From Mycobacterium paraense (GTDB lineage Bacteria; Actinomycetota; Actinomycetes; Mycobacteriales; Mycobacteriaceae), in contig NZ_LQPM01000036.1 in the NCBI RefSeq assembly GCF_002101815.1, positions 124,001-188,000 on the forward strand: a stretch of 64,000 bases of DNA, given 5' to 3'. Made by a program: the position numbers and the translations under genes. Below the pieces are notes generated by a model. It searched no databases and was not told the DNA's origin. It saw only the letters and a program-made list of their open reading frames with translations. This document shows, one piece after another, positions 1 to 7,767 of this stretch (positions are counted from its first letter, which is position 1; each line of letters begins with the position of its first letter).

Positions 1-744
1 CCAGTCGGTCACCGGAGTGACACCCAGGCCGACGATGACGACGTCGGCCGGGACCCGCGAACCGTCGGTCAGCTGAACCGCCTCAACGCGGCCGTTGCCG
101 ACGATCGAGTCGACGCCTACCCCGACCCGCACGTCCACGCCGTGCTGTCGGTGCAACTCGGCCCAGCGCGGCGCCAGCTCCTTGCCCAAGGCCGCCAGCA
201 GCGGGCTGTTTGCCTTCTCGATCAGCACGACCTCCAGCCCGATCGATCGGCAGCTGGCCGCCACCTCGGCGCCGATGAATCCGCCGCCGACCACGACGAC
301 TCGCGGCCGCGACCCCAGCCGTTCCCGGATGGCCAGGCAGTCGTCGACGGTGCGGAGCGTCAGCACCCCCTCCGGGACCGGACCCGGCCATTGGCGCGGC
401 GTCGCGCCGCTGGCGATCACCAGCCCATCGAATTGCAGTGCCAGATCCTGGTTTTCGTCGCGCAGGTGGACGGTGCGCGAGGACAAGTCCAGCTTGATCG
501 CCGACGCACCGCGCAACACCCGAGCCTCCAGCTCGAATTGCGGCGCGAGGTCGACGCCGGCGCGGTGCACCTGGCCGGTGAGCAGCTTCTTGGAGAGCGG
601 CGGCCGGTGGTACGGGGCGTGCCGTTCGGCGCCCACGATGGTCAGGTCTCCGTCATAGCCATCCTGGCGCAGCGCCTCGGCCGCGCGCGTGCCCGCCACG
701 CCGGCGCCGACGACGACAACCTGCCTTAGTTGACGGCTCGGCAT
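1..744 (-). CDS. Ferredoxin reductase, FAD/NAD(P)-dependent (3' end outside window)
   Basis: This is the N-terminal 248 codons of a pyridine-nucleotide-disulfide-type reductase; the gene runs off the left edge. Reading from the ATG at 744, a Rossmann motif VVVVGAGVAGTRAAEAL follows after about 8 residues (FAD binding), and a second dinucleotide motif VVVVGGGFIGAEVA lies near residue 145 (NAD(P)H binding). The SGATPR segment between them is typical of the rubredoxin/rhodocoxin/ferredoxin reductase family. It starts 4 nt after the ferredoxin stop, so the two are co-translated and it most likely reduces that ferredoxin. The C-terminal interface domain cannot be seen. Confidence 0.9.
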   Translation of the reverse strand, partial: MPSRQLRQVVVVGAGVAGTRAAEALRQDGYDGDLTIVGAERHAPYHRPPLSKKLLTGQVHRAGVDLAPQFELEARVLRGASAIKLDLSSRTVHLRDENQDLALQFDGLVIASGATPRQWPGPVPEGVLTLRTVDDCLAIRERLGSRPRVVVVGGGFIGAEVAASCRSIGLEVVLIEKANSPLLAALGKELAPRWAELHRQHGVDVRVGVGVDSIVGNGRVEAVQLTDGSRVPADVVIVGLGVTPVTDW

Positions 745-748
745 CGGC

Positions 749-937
749 TCACTCCTTCACCGTGATCGCCTGGGTGGGGCAGGACACCTCGGCGCCGATC
801 AACTGCTGGCGCAACTCCTCGGATGGCTCCTCCTGGAGCACGTGCAGCCCGTCTTCTCGTACGTCGAACACCTCGTGGCAGATGCTCATGCACACGCCGT
901 TGCCATCGCAGGTGTCAAGATCAACCGAAACCTTCAT
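749..937 (-). CDS. Small [3Fe-4S]-type ferredoxin
   Basis: A 62-residue ferredoxin with C10-x2-N13-x2-C16-x3-C20 and a C53-P54 motif. In actinobacterial P450-type ferredoxins the second cluster position is often not cysteine; here it is Asn13, which predicts a [3Fe-4S] cluster. The ATG overlaps the upstream gene's stop (ATGA), and the reductase follows 4 nt downstream. The job is probably electron transfer from the reductase at 1-744 to the protein at 934-1899. No P450 gene is visible nearby. Family assignment is firm; the partner is inferred from the operon. Confidence 0.92.
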   Translation of the reverse strand: MKVSVDLDTCDGNGVCMSICHEVFDVREDGLHVLQEEPSEELRQQLIGAEVSCPTQAITVKE

Positions 938-1899
938 CGAACCTCGACCTTTCGTGCGCCGTTGCTTGACGTCTCGATGCCACGGGTCTGATCCGGTGAC
1001 TTTTCTTTGGACCCCGCTCGCTCGCGGGCGGCCTTCGCCACCGGCGAGTAGTTCAGGTAGTCGACCGCCATCTGGGTGGACGCCTCGTCATTCGGATGGT
1101 GGCTCGGCCGCAGATACCGGACCGGCGTCGTCACCATGAGCTTCCACGGGCCGGGCAACCGGTACTCGCGGGCCGCCCAGAGCCAGTCCCGCCAGCGCCA
1201 CTTTTGGTCGATGGTCGGGTCTTGGGCCATCAGGTAGCGGGCGCCCGCGACCCACCAGGCGATGAACAGCGGCGTCGTGAAGAACATCGAGAACGCCCTG
1301 ATCCAGTAGTTGCCGCTGACGTGTTGGAAGACGTCGTACACCAGCGAGCGGTGCTCGACCTCCTCGGCGCCGTGCCAGCGCAACAGGTCGAGCATCATGG
1401 GGTCGGCCTTCGCATAGTCGAGGCCCCGGTTCGACAGCACCCACTGGCCCAACATTGCGGTGTAGTGCTCCAACGCGGCCACATCGGCCAGCCGGCGATA
1501 CAGCCACCACCGCTTCATGGCCGGCGGAAACCACCTGGGGGCGTCGCCCAGCGTTATCGACAACAGCCTTCCGAGCCGATCGGTGTACGGCTTGGTGTCG
1601 ATGCCCTGCTCGGCCAGGTGGTCGAGCACGATCTGGTGCGCCCACGCGTGCCAGGACTCCTGCTGGATGAACGGCTTGATCGCCGCTTCCAACTCGGGGT
1701 CATCGACCAGCGACGAAGCCTCGAGGACCGCCTTGATGAAATGCCGCTCCCCCTCGGGCAGCAGCAGGTGCAGGACGTTGATCATGTGGGTCGAGAACGG
1801 GTCGCCGGGGACCCAGTGCAGCGGGGTTTCCGACCAGTCGAAGCGGACCATCCGGCGGTACTTCGGATGCCCCTCCCGATGAAGTTGGACTTCTGGCAT
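934..1899 (-). CDS. COG3687-type 'metal-dependent hydrolase', probable ferritin-like diiron protein
   Basis: A 321-residue protein of the family usually named predicted metal-dependent hydrolase (COG3687/PF10118). I chose the ATG at 1899; the open frame extends much further upstream only as a shadow of the opposite gene. Visible candidate ligands follow a ferritin-like pattern: E51, E81-x2-H84, E144 and E180-x2-H183, all in predicted helices. Tryptophan-rich segments follow. It is the first gene of a coupled operon with a ferredoxin (ATGA overlap) and a ferredoxin reductase, which fits an oxygen-activating diiron enzyme better than a hydrolase. That functional reading is inference. Confidence 0.8.
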   Translation of the reverse strand: MPEVQLHREGHPKYRRMVRFDWSETPLHWVPGDPFSTHMINVLHLLLPEGERHFIKAVLEASSLVDDPELEAAIKPFIQQESWHAWAHQIVLDHLAEQGIDTKPYTDRLGRLLSITLGDAPRWFPPAMKRWWLYRRLADVAALEHYTAMLGQWVLSNRGLDYAKADPMMLDLLRWHGAEEVEHRSLVYDVFQHVSGNYWIRAFSMFFTTPLFIAWWVAGARYLMAQDPTIDQKWRWRDWLWAAREYRLPGPWKLMVTTPVRYLRPSHHPNDEASTQMAVDYLNYSPVAKAARERAGSKEKSPDQTRGIETSSNGARKVEVR

Positions 1900-2145
1900 C
1901 AGATGCTCCTCCCGCCGACGGGCCGTCGGCCGTCGGCCTCCCTTTTCGAATTGCGGGAGCGGTCGATCCAAGGCGGAACGCAGGCCGCCGAGTTCGCGAC
2001 CGTCCAACCGGCCGGGTACCCACACCCTCGCCGGCTCATGCGTACCGGCGGTACCGGGTTCCCTGGCAGTTGGCTGTGAACGCGTGTTTACCGGATCGGA
2101 CGCGCAGCGTGGAAGCAATTGAGGCGGGATTCGGTTGAACGCGCA
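1900..2145. promoter_or_regulatory. Divergent intergenic region between redox operon and LLM oxidoreductase
   Basis: This gap of 246 bp separates two divergent genes and must hold both promoters. I see no RNA gene or convincing long ORF in it. No obvious strong inverted repeat was found by eye. Confidence 0.4.
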
Positions 2146-3003
2146 ATGCGCATTGGTGTCGTGTTCCCGCAGACCGAGCTTGGTGGAGATCCCGCAGCCG
2201 TGCGTGCCTACGGGCAGCGCGTCGAGGAATTGGGCTTCACTCACATCCTGGCCTACGACCACGTCGTCGGCGCCGACCCGGCGGTGCACCGGGGTTGGCA
2301 GGGCCCCTACGACATCGACACGACTTTCCACGAGCCGTTCGTGATGTTCGGCTACTTGGCCGCGGTCACCTCGCTCGAGCTCGTCACCGGCGTCATCATC
2401 CTGCCGCAGCGCCAGTCGGTCTTGGTGGCCAAGCAGGCGGCCGAGGTCGATCTGCTCACCGACGGGCGTTTCCGCCTCGGCATCGGGTTGGGCTGGAACG
2501 CCGTCGAGTACGAGGCGCTCGGCGAGGAGTTCGGCAACCGGGGCAGGCGTTCCGAGGAGCAGGTCGAGGTGATGCGCAAGCTGTGGACCGAACGCTCCGT
2601 CACCTTCGAAGGCAAGTACCACACGGTGACCGGCGCCGGCCTGGCGCCCATGCCGATCCAGCGCCCGATCCCGGTGTGGTTCGGTGCCGCGTCGGACCGC
2701 GCCTACGAACGCGCGGGACGGCTCGGCGACGGCTGGTTCCCCATGATGGAGCCCGGCCCCGGCCTCGACTACGCGCGTGCGCAGGTGGAGCGCGCGGCGA
2801 CGGCCGCGGGCCGCGACGCCGGCGGCCTCGGGATGGAGGGCCGGGTCAGCTGGACCGGCGACCCCGACAAGGCGGCCGCCGACATCGCCGCCTGGCGGGC
2901 CGCCGGGGCCACGCACCTCTCGGTGAACACCATGAGCGCCGGTCTGGCGACCGTCGACGACCACCTCGCCGCGTTGGAGCGTGTCGCCGCCGACCTCAAG
3001 TAG
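2146..3003 (+). CDS. LLM-class F420-dependent oxidoreductase
   Basis: A 285-residue luciferase-like monooxygenase family protein. It begins MRIGVVFPQTELGGD and shows the class hallmarks: strand 1, the TGVIILPQRQ strand, the LLTDGRFRLGIGLGW motif and RPIPVWFGAASD near the last third. In mycobacteria this family normally uses coenzyme F420 rather than FMN; the substrate cannot be read from the sequence. I chose the ATG at 2146 because homologues start at this strand; an in-frame TTG at 2119 adds only nine residues. It is convergent with padC, 11 bp away. It is one of three LLM genes in this window. Confidence 0.9.
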   Translation: MRIGVVFPQTELGGDPAAVRAYGQRVEELGFTHILAYDHVVGADPAVHRGWQGPYDIDTTFHEPFVMFGYLAAVTSLELVTGVIILPQRQSVLVAKQAAEVDLLTDGRFRLGIGLGWNAVEYEALGEEFGNRGRRSEEQVEVMRKLWTERSVTFEGKYHTVTGAGLAPMPIQRPIPVWFGAASDRAYERAGRLGDGWFPMMEPGPGLDYARAQVERAATAAGRDAGGLGMEGRVSWTGDPDKAAADIAAWRAAGATHLSVNTMSAGLATVDDHLAALERVAADLK

Positions 3004-3014
3004 GCCTCGGTTCG

Positions 3015-3539
3015 TCAGCCGGTGCGGTCGGACCACCCGGGCGGCAGATCGTGCGGCGCGGTGTCGATGACGGTCTCGTCGTCGACACCCACGTACTCGA
3101 ACAGGGTGATGTAGGCGAACTCGGGGACTTCGTAGATGGGGTATGTGGGCCCCTCGTCACGGTAGGCGCGCATCTCGTCGAGGTGCTCGTTTTGGAAGCA
3201 CACGGTGCGCTCACCGTGCAGGCGGATCCACTGCGGGAAGAAGATCACGCCGTGCAGGCGGCGCTTGGCCGGCAGGATGTTGACGGCAACGCAGGTGCCG
3301 GTCGGCTCGGTCCAGGAGACTTTGAAACTGTCTTCGTCGAGCTGAACGAGGTGGACCCGCTGGCCCTTGACCCATCGGCCGCCGACATGCCCGGAGTGGA
3401 TGCGGTAGTCGATGGTGGTGGCGTTCTTGACGTACATCTCGTACTGCCAGCCGTTGGCGTATGTGTAGATGAGGCGGTGTCCGACGATTCCCGAAAGATC
3501 CTGCGGCGGAATCGGGTTGGTGACGCTGGTCATTGCCAT
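3015..3539 (-). CDS. padC: Phenolic acid decarboxylase
   Basis: A 174-residue protein, the usual length for this family. Family blocks are clear: YTYANGWQYEMYVKN, DYRIHSGHVGGRWVKGQ, SWTEPTGT, HGVIFFPQW and YRDEGPTYP. PAD enzymes non-oxidatively decarboxylate p-coumaric, ferulic and caffeic acids to vinyl phenols without a cofactor, using conserved Tyr, Arg and Glu residues in the lipocalin-like barrel; the Tyr, Arg and Glu of these blocks are present. Two Met codons lie close together at the start (MAMTS); either could be used. It is a single gene, convergent with the LLM oxidoreductase. PAD genes are scattered in bacteria, so horizontal acquisition is possible. Confidence 0.93.
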   Translation of the reverse strand: MAMTSVTNPIPPQDLSGIVGHRLIYTYANGWQYEMYVKNATTIDYRIHSGHVGGRWVKGQRVHLVQLDEDSFKVSWTEPTGTCVAVNILPAKRRLHGVIFFPQWIRLHGERTVCFQNEHLDEMRAYRDEGPTYPIYEVPEFAYITLFEYVGVDDETVIDTAPHDLPPGWSDRTG

Positions 3540-3569
3540 CTCGCCAGCCTATCGGCGAGTGAATCGGTC

Positions 3570-4241
3570 CTAGAAGACGGCGAACCAGATGGCGACGTAT
3601 TGGCAGACGGCCGCGAGCGCCGTGCACGCGTGGAAGAACTCGTGGTAGCCGAAGGTCGTCGGCCAGGGGTCGGGCCAGCGCAGGCCGTAAAACACCGCGC
3701 CGATGCTGTACAGCGCGCCGCCGACGGCCAGCAACACCGTCGCGGCGGTGCCGGCGTTGTGCAGGATCAAGCCGGTGTACCAGACCGCCACCCAGCCGAG
3801 CAGCAGGTAGAGCGCCACGCCCGCCCAGCGCGGCGCCGTCGGCCAGAACAGGGTCAGCGCGATTCCGGCGAGCGCGCCACCCCAGACGATCGCGAGCACG
3901 ACGTGCCCGGTCCCCCGGGGCATCGCCAGCCTGGCGAAAGGGGTATAGGTGCCGGCGATCAGCACGAAGATCATCGAGTGGTCCAGCCGCCTCATCCACT
4001 TCCGGAAGACCGCCGACTCCCAGTGCACCCGGTGATAAACCGCGCTGACGGCAAACATCGCCACGATCGCGAGGGCGTATGTCAGCGTCGAGTGTCCGGC
4101 CCGCTTGGAGGCTTCCGCCCACGACACCACGACCAGGGGCGCGCCGGCTACGACGGCGGCGACGGCGCAGTATTGATGGATCCAGCCCCGCATGCGTGGC
4201 TTGGCCAGAACCCCGTCGACGGTGGCGGCCGGTGCGCTCAA
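3570..4241 (-). CDS. Hemolysin III / PAQR-family membrane protein
   Basis: About 223 residues with seven predicted membrane helices. The family pattern is present: an AVYHRVHW segment near the second helix, the DHSMIFVLIAGTYTPF motif, and a C-terminal GYHEFFHACTALAA histidine motif. The conserved Ser/His/Asp/His set resembles the zinc site of PAQR receptors and ceramidases. I prefer the TTG at 4241, which sits 4 nt after a GGGAGGGAC ribosome-binding sequence; ATG codons at 4310 and 4346 are in frame but lie in unlikely sequence. It corresponds to the M. tuberculosis Rv1085c type. Despite the name, hemolysis is not implied. Confidence 0.85.
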   Translation of the reverse strand: MSAPAATVDGVLAKPRMRGWIHQYCAVAAVVAGAPLVVVSWAEASKRAGHSTLTYALAIVAMFAVSAVYHRVHWESAVFRKWMRRLDHSMIFVLIAGTYTPFARLAMPRGTGHVVLAIVWGGALAGIALTLFWPTAPRWAGVALYLLLGWVAVWYTGLILHNAGTAATVLLAVGGALYSIGAVFYGLRWPDPWPTTFGYHEFFHACTALAAVCQYVAIWFAVF

Positions 4242-4379
4242 CGTCCCTCCCCCACTCCCGCGATTCGCGTTAGGTGCCGCGATTCCAGGCGATTCAGAGC
4301 CTGCCCACATCGTTTCGCCACAGCCTGTGGAAGCGCTCTGTCGCATCTGTGAATGGCGTGTATCCGGGAGTTGCCGTGG

Positions 4380-5447
4380 CTAGGCCACTCCCTCGTAGAC
4401 CTGGTTGCCCCCGCGGCGTTTGGCCGCATACATCGCGTCGTCAGCGATCTGGACGAGCTCGCCCACGAGGCTTGCCACGTAAGGCTCGGTGAGTAGGCGC
4501 AGCTCGGCGCTGGCGATGCCGATGCTGGCGGTGATTCTCGGGCAGAGTCCCACGAGGGCTCTGCAGAATCGCTCCGTGAGCGGCCGCACATCCGGCGTCC
4601 CCGTGGTCAGCGCCGCCAGGAATTCCTCGCCACCCGCCCGGCAGATGACCGCGTCCGCGGGGGCGTGCTCACGCAGCAGCTGCGCCACTGCCTGCAGCGC
4701 ACGGTCGCCGGCCGCGTGACCGTGGGTGTCGTTGATGCTCTTGAAATTGTCCAGGTCGACCATGACCACCGCGAGGTGGGTGTGGGCCGGCGGCGGACTC
4801 TGCAACCGGTGACGCACCGCGTCGGTGAATGCGCGCCGATTCAGCAATCCGGTGAGCCCGTCCTCTTCGGAGCGCCGCGCGTACGTGCCCATGGCCCGCA
4901 CCATGCCCCAAATTCCCAGGGGCACAGACATGTTGAGGAACACGTTGATCCAGAGAGCGGAGGCCGCCGTGGCCATATTGGCCTCGTGAGCCAGCCGCAG
5001 CACCGCCGTTGTGGCGACCGTGGCGGCCACCACGCTGTTGAAGAGCATGAGCCTGGGACCGTGGAAGAACGCGATGTAGCCACCGGGGACGGCCATGGCC
5101 GTACACGCGAGAGCGGCCAGCGCCGCGGTGGGCTGCACCATGCTCCACCCGCCGACGAACAACGCTCCTACCGCCACGCCGGCCTGGGACTGTCGACGCG
5201 TCGGCCAGCGCCTCAGCCACAACACGGTCACGCCGACCGTGAACGCCGAGGCGACAACCCCGGTGATCACTTCGACGGGACTGGGACCGGTTTGGCTCGG
5301 CAACACGGTCAGCGGCACCAACGCCGACGATCCAGCGACGATCGCCATAATCGTTCGTGCCGGGCGCAGCATCCCGTGTTGGCCCAGGAACGCGCTGATC
5401 CACTCGTACTGGTCGGGCTGACTCCACCAGGCCCTCAGCCGTGACAT
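4380..5447 (-). CDS. Membrane-anchored diguanylate cyclase (GGDEF), twin of the one at 12094
   Basis: A 355-residue protein with about six hydrophobic helices (residues 30-185) followed by a GGDEF domain. The domain begins at DGLTGLLNRRAF (196-207), carries DLDNFKSINDTHGH (231-244) and has GGEEF at 272-276, a catalytically competent variant. I see no RxxD inhibitory site five residues before it. It should make cyclic di-GMP from two GTP. The N-terminal WWSQPDQYEW is nearly repeated in the paralogue at 12094-13179, where GGEEF falls at the same residue numbers. It is transcribed alone, upstream of the hemolysin-III gene. Confidence 0.93.
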   Translation of the reverse strand: MSRLRAWWSQPDQYEWISAFLGQHGMLRPARTIMAIVAGSSALVPLTVLPSQTGPSPVEVITGVVASAFTVGVTVLWLRRWPTRRQSQAGVAVGALFVGGWSMVQPTAALAALACTAMAVPGGYIAFFHGPRLMLFNSVVAATVATTAVLRLAHEANMATAASALWINVFLNMSVPLGIWGMVRAMGTYARRSEEDGLTGLLNRRAFTDAVRHRLQSPPPAHTHLAVVMVDLDNFKSINDTHGHAAGDRALQAVAQLLREHAPADAVICRAGGEEFLAALTTGTPDVRPLTERFCRALVGLCPRITASIGIASAELRLLTEPYVASLVGELVQIADDAMYAAKRRGGNQVYEGVA

Positions 5448-5655
5448 CAGCCGGCGAACCTCGAAGGTCCGCGCGCGCTGCCCGGTTCGCCTGTTGACGC
5501 TCCGCGTTCACCGGCCACCGGATCAACACCTTTCGTGACCCGCCTCGACCCTTTGTCACATACCTCGTGGGCCACCGGCGGCACCTGCGAGTGCGAATGC
5601 TACTCCGTTGTGAGCGTTGTGTTTCGGGTGCCGGATAAGTGCTCAACTGTTGGCA

Positions 5656-5681
5656 GAACGTTACGGTTAGCCGTAACGTTC
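5656..5681. promoter_or_regulatory. Perfect 11-bp inverted repeat, candidate operator
   Basis: Arms GAACGTTACGG (5656-5666) and CCGTAACGTTC (5671-5681) are exact reverse complements separated by TTAG. The element ends 5 bp before the likely GTG start of the zinc-finger gene at 5687. A transcription factor bound here would block transcription or initiation of that gene. The alternative, a hairpin in the 5' leader of the mRNA, is also possible. No similar copy was noticed elsewhere in the window. Confidence 0.65.
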
Positions 5682-5686
5682 ACGAC

Positions 5687-6010
5687 GTGGCGGCGACCAA
5701 ATTGCGATGCTACGAATGCGGGACCGCGTTCTACGGTCGCTCCGACGCGTGCTATTGCTCGGGGGCATGCCGGCAGAAGGCCTATCGGACACGCATCGCG
5801 CGCGAAACTTCGGGCATCGCCGGTCCGCCTCGCCCGCGCGACAACACTCAATACGCCCGGCAACTTCGCAAGCGAGCGCAACTCGCCCGCCGGGAGGCCG
5901 CCGCGACCCGGCGAGCCGCGGCCGCCGTCCTCGGGGCTGTAAGCCGCCCCCAACCGCCTGGTCCGCCGCAATCCTGTTTCGAATCGGCAGATTCGGGAGA
6001 TCCTGCCTAG
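5687..6010 (+). CDS. Small treble-clef-like zinc-binding protein, function unknown
   Basis: A 107-residue basic protein. The N-terminus has C-x2-C (CYECG, about residues 8-11), then CYCSGACRQKAYR, giving a C-x2-C...C-x-C-x3-C cluster that should bind zinc. The C-terminal half is Arg/Ala-rich and probably helical, compatible with nucleic-acid binding. I chose the GTG at 5687 because the zinc motif follows directly and the 26-bp palindrome occupies the sequence just upstream; an in-frame start at 5639 would translate through the palindrome. The likely leaderless or short-leader start and the operator suggest autoregulation, but this is inference. No firm family recognised. Confidence 0.7.
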   Translation: MAATKLRCYECGTAFYGRSDACYCSGACRQKAYRTRIARETSGIAGPPRPRDNTQYARQLRKRAQLARREAAATRRAAAAVLGAVSRPQPPGPPQSCFESADSGDPA

Positions 6011-6043
6011 AAGGATCGGTCGAAGCCTTGGAGGAGATGTCGC

Positions 6044-6211
6044 GTGGATCAGCAAGCCAACATCGACCCACCGCCGGCGCCCGAAGACGCGCGAAAGGCG
6101 ACCGCACAGCAACGCGAACTGCAGGAAAAACTGGAACACCAAGACGACGACCCGGAAGGACCCGGCTTGCACCAGTCCCGGGACGACCTCCCCGACGAGA
6201 GCACCCGATAG
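6044..6211 (+). CDS. Small hydrophilic protein, 55 aa
   Basis: A GTG-initiated ORF of 55 residues preceded by GGAGGAG at the right distance, with a stop 9 nt before the phospholipase D start. The product is rich in Gln, Glu, Asp and Pro, begins MDQQANIDPPPAPED, contains a short heptad-like helix around residues 15-32 and ends with an acidic tail. It lacks membrane segments and cysteines. The ribosome-binding site and spacing suggest an operon with the phospholipase D. I do not recognise a family. Confidence 0.62.
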   Translation: MDQQANIDPPPAPEDARKATAQQRELQEKLEHQDDDPEGPGLHQSRDDLPDESTR

Positions 6212-6220
6212 AGCCGTTCC

Positions 6221-7663
6221 GTGCTGATCACCGGCAAGACATGCTGGCGTGTCGAGTGCGCCGATCAGCTGGGTTTGATCGTCGACGCCGCCGACTATTT
6301 CCGGTACGTCAAGGCGGCGATGCTGCGCGCCAAGCACCGCATCATGCTGGTCGGCTGGGACTTCGACACCAGGACGACATTCGAAAGGGGCGGGAAGAAA
6401 CTGGCCGGCCCGAACCAGTTGGGGGCCTTCCTTTATTGGCTGCTCTGGCGAAGGCCGGATCTTCAGATTCACGTGCTGAAGTCCAACCTGCGCCTGCTGC
6501 CGGTGTTCGACGGCATCTGGTACGGCATCACCCCGGTGTCGGTGGTGAACCGGCTCAGCAGCAAGCGGTTGCGCTTGGCCATCGACGGGGCCAGGCCGAC
6601 CGGCTCCGTCCATCACCAGAAGCTCGTCATCGTCGACGACGTCGTGGCGTTCTGCGGGGGCATCGACCTCACGCTGGATCGCTGGGACACCCCGGAACAC
6701 AAGCACCACAACCGGTTTCGGCGAGCGCTTGGCCGCAGGTACGGTCCGCGCCACGAGGTTGCGACCGCGGTGGACGGCGCCGCGGCGACCGCGCTCGCCG
6801 AAGTCGCCCGGGATAGGTGGCGCAGCGCGACCGGCCAGTCGCTGGAACCGATCGGCGGCGCCCACGCCGTATGGCCGTCCGGCCTGGAGCCGATCTTGCG
6901 CCGGGTCGACGTCGGCATCGCGCGCACACTGCCCACGTTGAACGATCGTGACGAGGTTCGCGAGGTCGAGGCGCTCAACCTCGCGGCGATCGCCGCGGCG
7001 CGCCACACCATCTATTTGGAGAACCAGTATCTGGCGTCCCGTCAGGTGGTCGAGGCGCTGGCCGACCGGCTCAGAGAACACGATGGTCCGGAGGTCGTCA
7101 TCGTCCTCCCCCGCAGGGGGCTGAACCGCCTCGAGCGGGAAACGATGGACGGTGCGCGCCACCGGCTGATCCAGGAGCTCTGGGCCGCCGACGCCCACCG
7201 TCGGTTGGGCGTCTACTGGCCAGAGACCGACGGTGGCGCACCCATCTACGTCCACTCGAAGGTTCTGATCGTCGACGATCGGCTGTTGCGCATCGGTTCG
7301 TCGAACTTCAACAACCGGTCGTTGGGCTTCGACAGCGAGTGTGACCTCGCCATCGAGGCGGACCCGGAAGACCAAGCACACCAACCCATTCGGCGGGTGA
7401 TCAGATCAGTGCGGGACCAACTGGTGTCCGAACACCTGGGCGTGTCGGTCGACCAGTTCGAGCGCAGCGTGCGGGAGGGTGAGTCCGTCCTGCGGGCCGT
7501 CGAGACGCTGCGCGGGCAGGGCAAGACTCTGCGGCGGTTCACCACCCGGACCATCGACGGTGAGGACAGCCCGCTGGCCGAGAACGACTTGATGGATCCC
7601 AATCACGTCCCGCGATCGCTGACCCGCAGCATGCGGCGGTTGGTGGCAAGACTGTCGCAATGA
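6221..7663 (+). CDS. Phospholipase D-family protein (two HKD motifs)
   Basis: A 480-residue protein with the two HxKx4D motifs that define the superfamily: H132-x-K134-x4-D139 followed by CGGIDL, and a second HSKVLIVDD near residue 345 followed by GSSNFNNRS. Each half gives one catalytic histidine. Length and layout match phospholipase D / cardiolipin synthase-like enzymes acting on phosphatidyl head groups. No signal peptide or N-terminal membrane helix is seen, so it is probably cytosolic or peripheral. The GTG start at 6221 lies 9 nt after the small upstream gene. Whether it hydrolyses or transfers phosphatidyl groups cannot be told. Confidence 0.9.
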   Translation: MLITGKTCWRVECADQLGLIVDAADYFRYVKAAMLRAKHRIMLVGWDFDTRTTFERGGKKLAGPNQLGAFLYWLLWRRPDLQIHVLKSNLRLLPVFDGIWYGITPVSVVNRLSSKRLRLAIDGARPTGSVHHQKLVIVDDVVAFCGGIDLTLDRWDTPEHKHHNRFRRALGRRYGPRHEVATAVDGAAATALAEVARDRWRSATGQSLEPIGGAHAVWPSGLEPILRRVDVGIARTLPTLNDRDEVREVEALNLAAIAAARHTIYLENQYLASRQVVEALADRLREHDGPEVVIVLPRRGLNRLERETMDGARHRLIQELWAADAHRRLGVYWPETDGGAPIYVHSKVLIVDDRLLRIGSSNFNNRSLGFDSECDLAIEADPEDQAHQPIRRVIRSVRDQLVSEHLGVSVDQFERSVREGESVLRAVETLRGQGKTLRRFTTRTIDGEDSPLAENDLMDPNHVPRSLTRSMRRLVARLSQ

Positions 7664-7690
7664 CGGCGGACGTCCTATATACCTGTTCAT

Positions 7691-7713
7691 GATTATCATG
7701 TATCGTGACAATC
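7691..7713. promoter_or_regulatory. MarR-type operator copy 1 (upstream of NAD(P)-binding gene)
   Basis: Inverted repeat GATTATCA-N7-TGACAATC; the arms match as reverse complements at 7 of 8 positions. The same 23-bp layout recurs at 9037-9059 and, more weakly, at 8427-8449, all around the marR gene at 8472. Confidence 0.75.
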
Positions 7714-7767
7714 CTGTACCGGGTACAGACGGCGGTCGGGTCATGGTCTTCGAGGAGGCGGTCGGCG

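Noticed and set aside
1900..3036. Upstream extension of the COG3687 protein to 700 codons
   Set aside because: The extra part is antisense to the LLM oxidoreductase gene and has no family similarity; the protein begins at ATG 1899.
2295..4352. Plus-strand ORF of 685 codons
   Set aside because: It runs across the LLM, padC and hemolysin-III genes in the wrong frame and is Arg-rich, a shadow of high-GC codon use.
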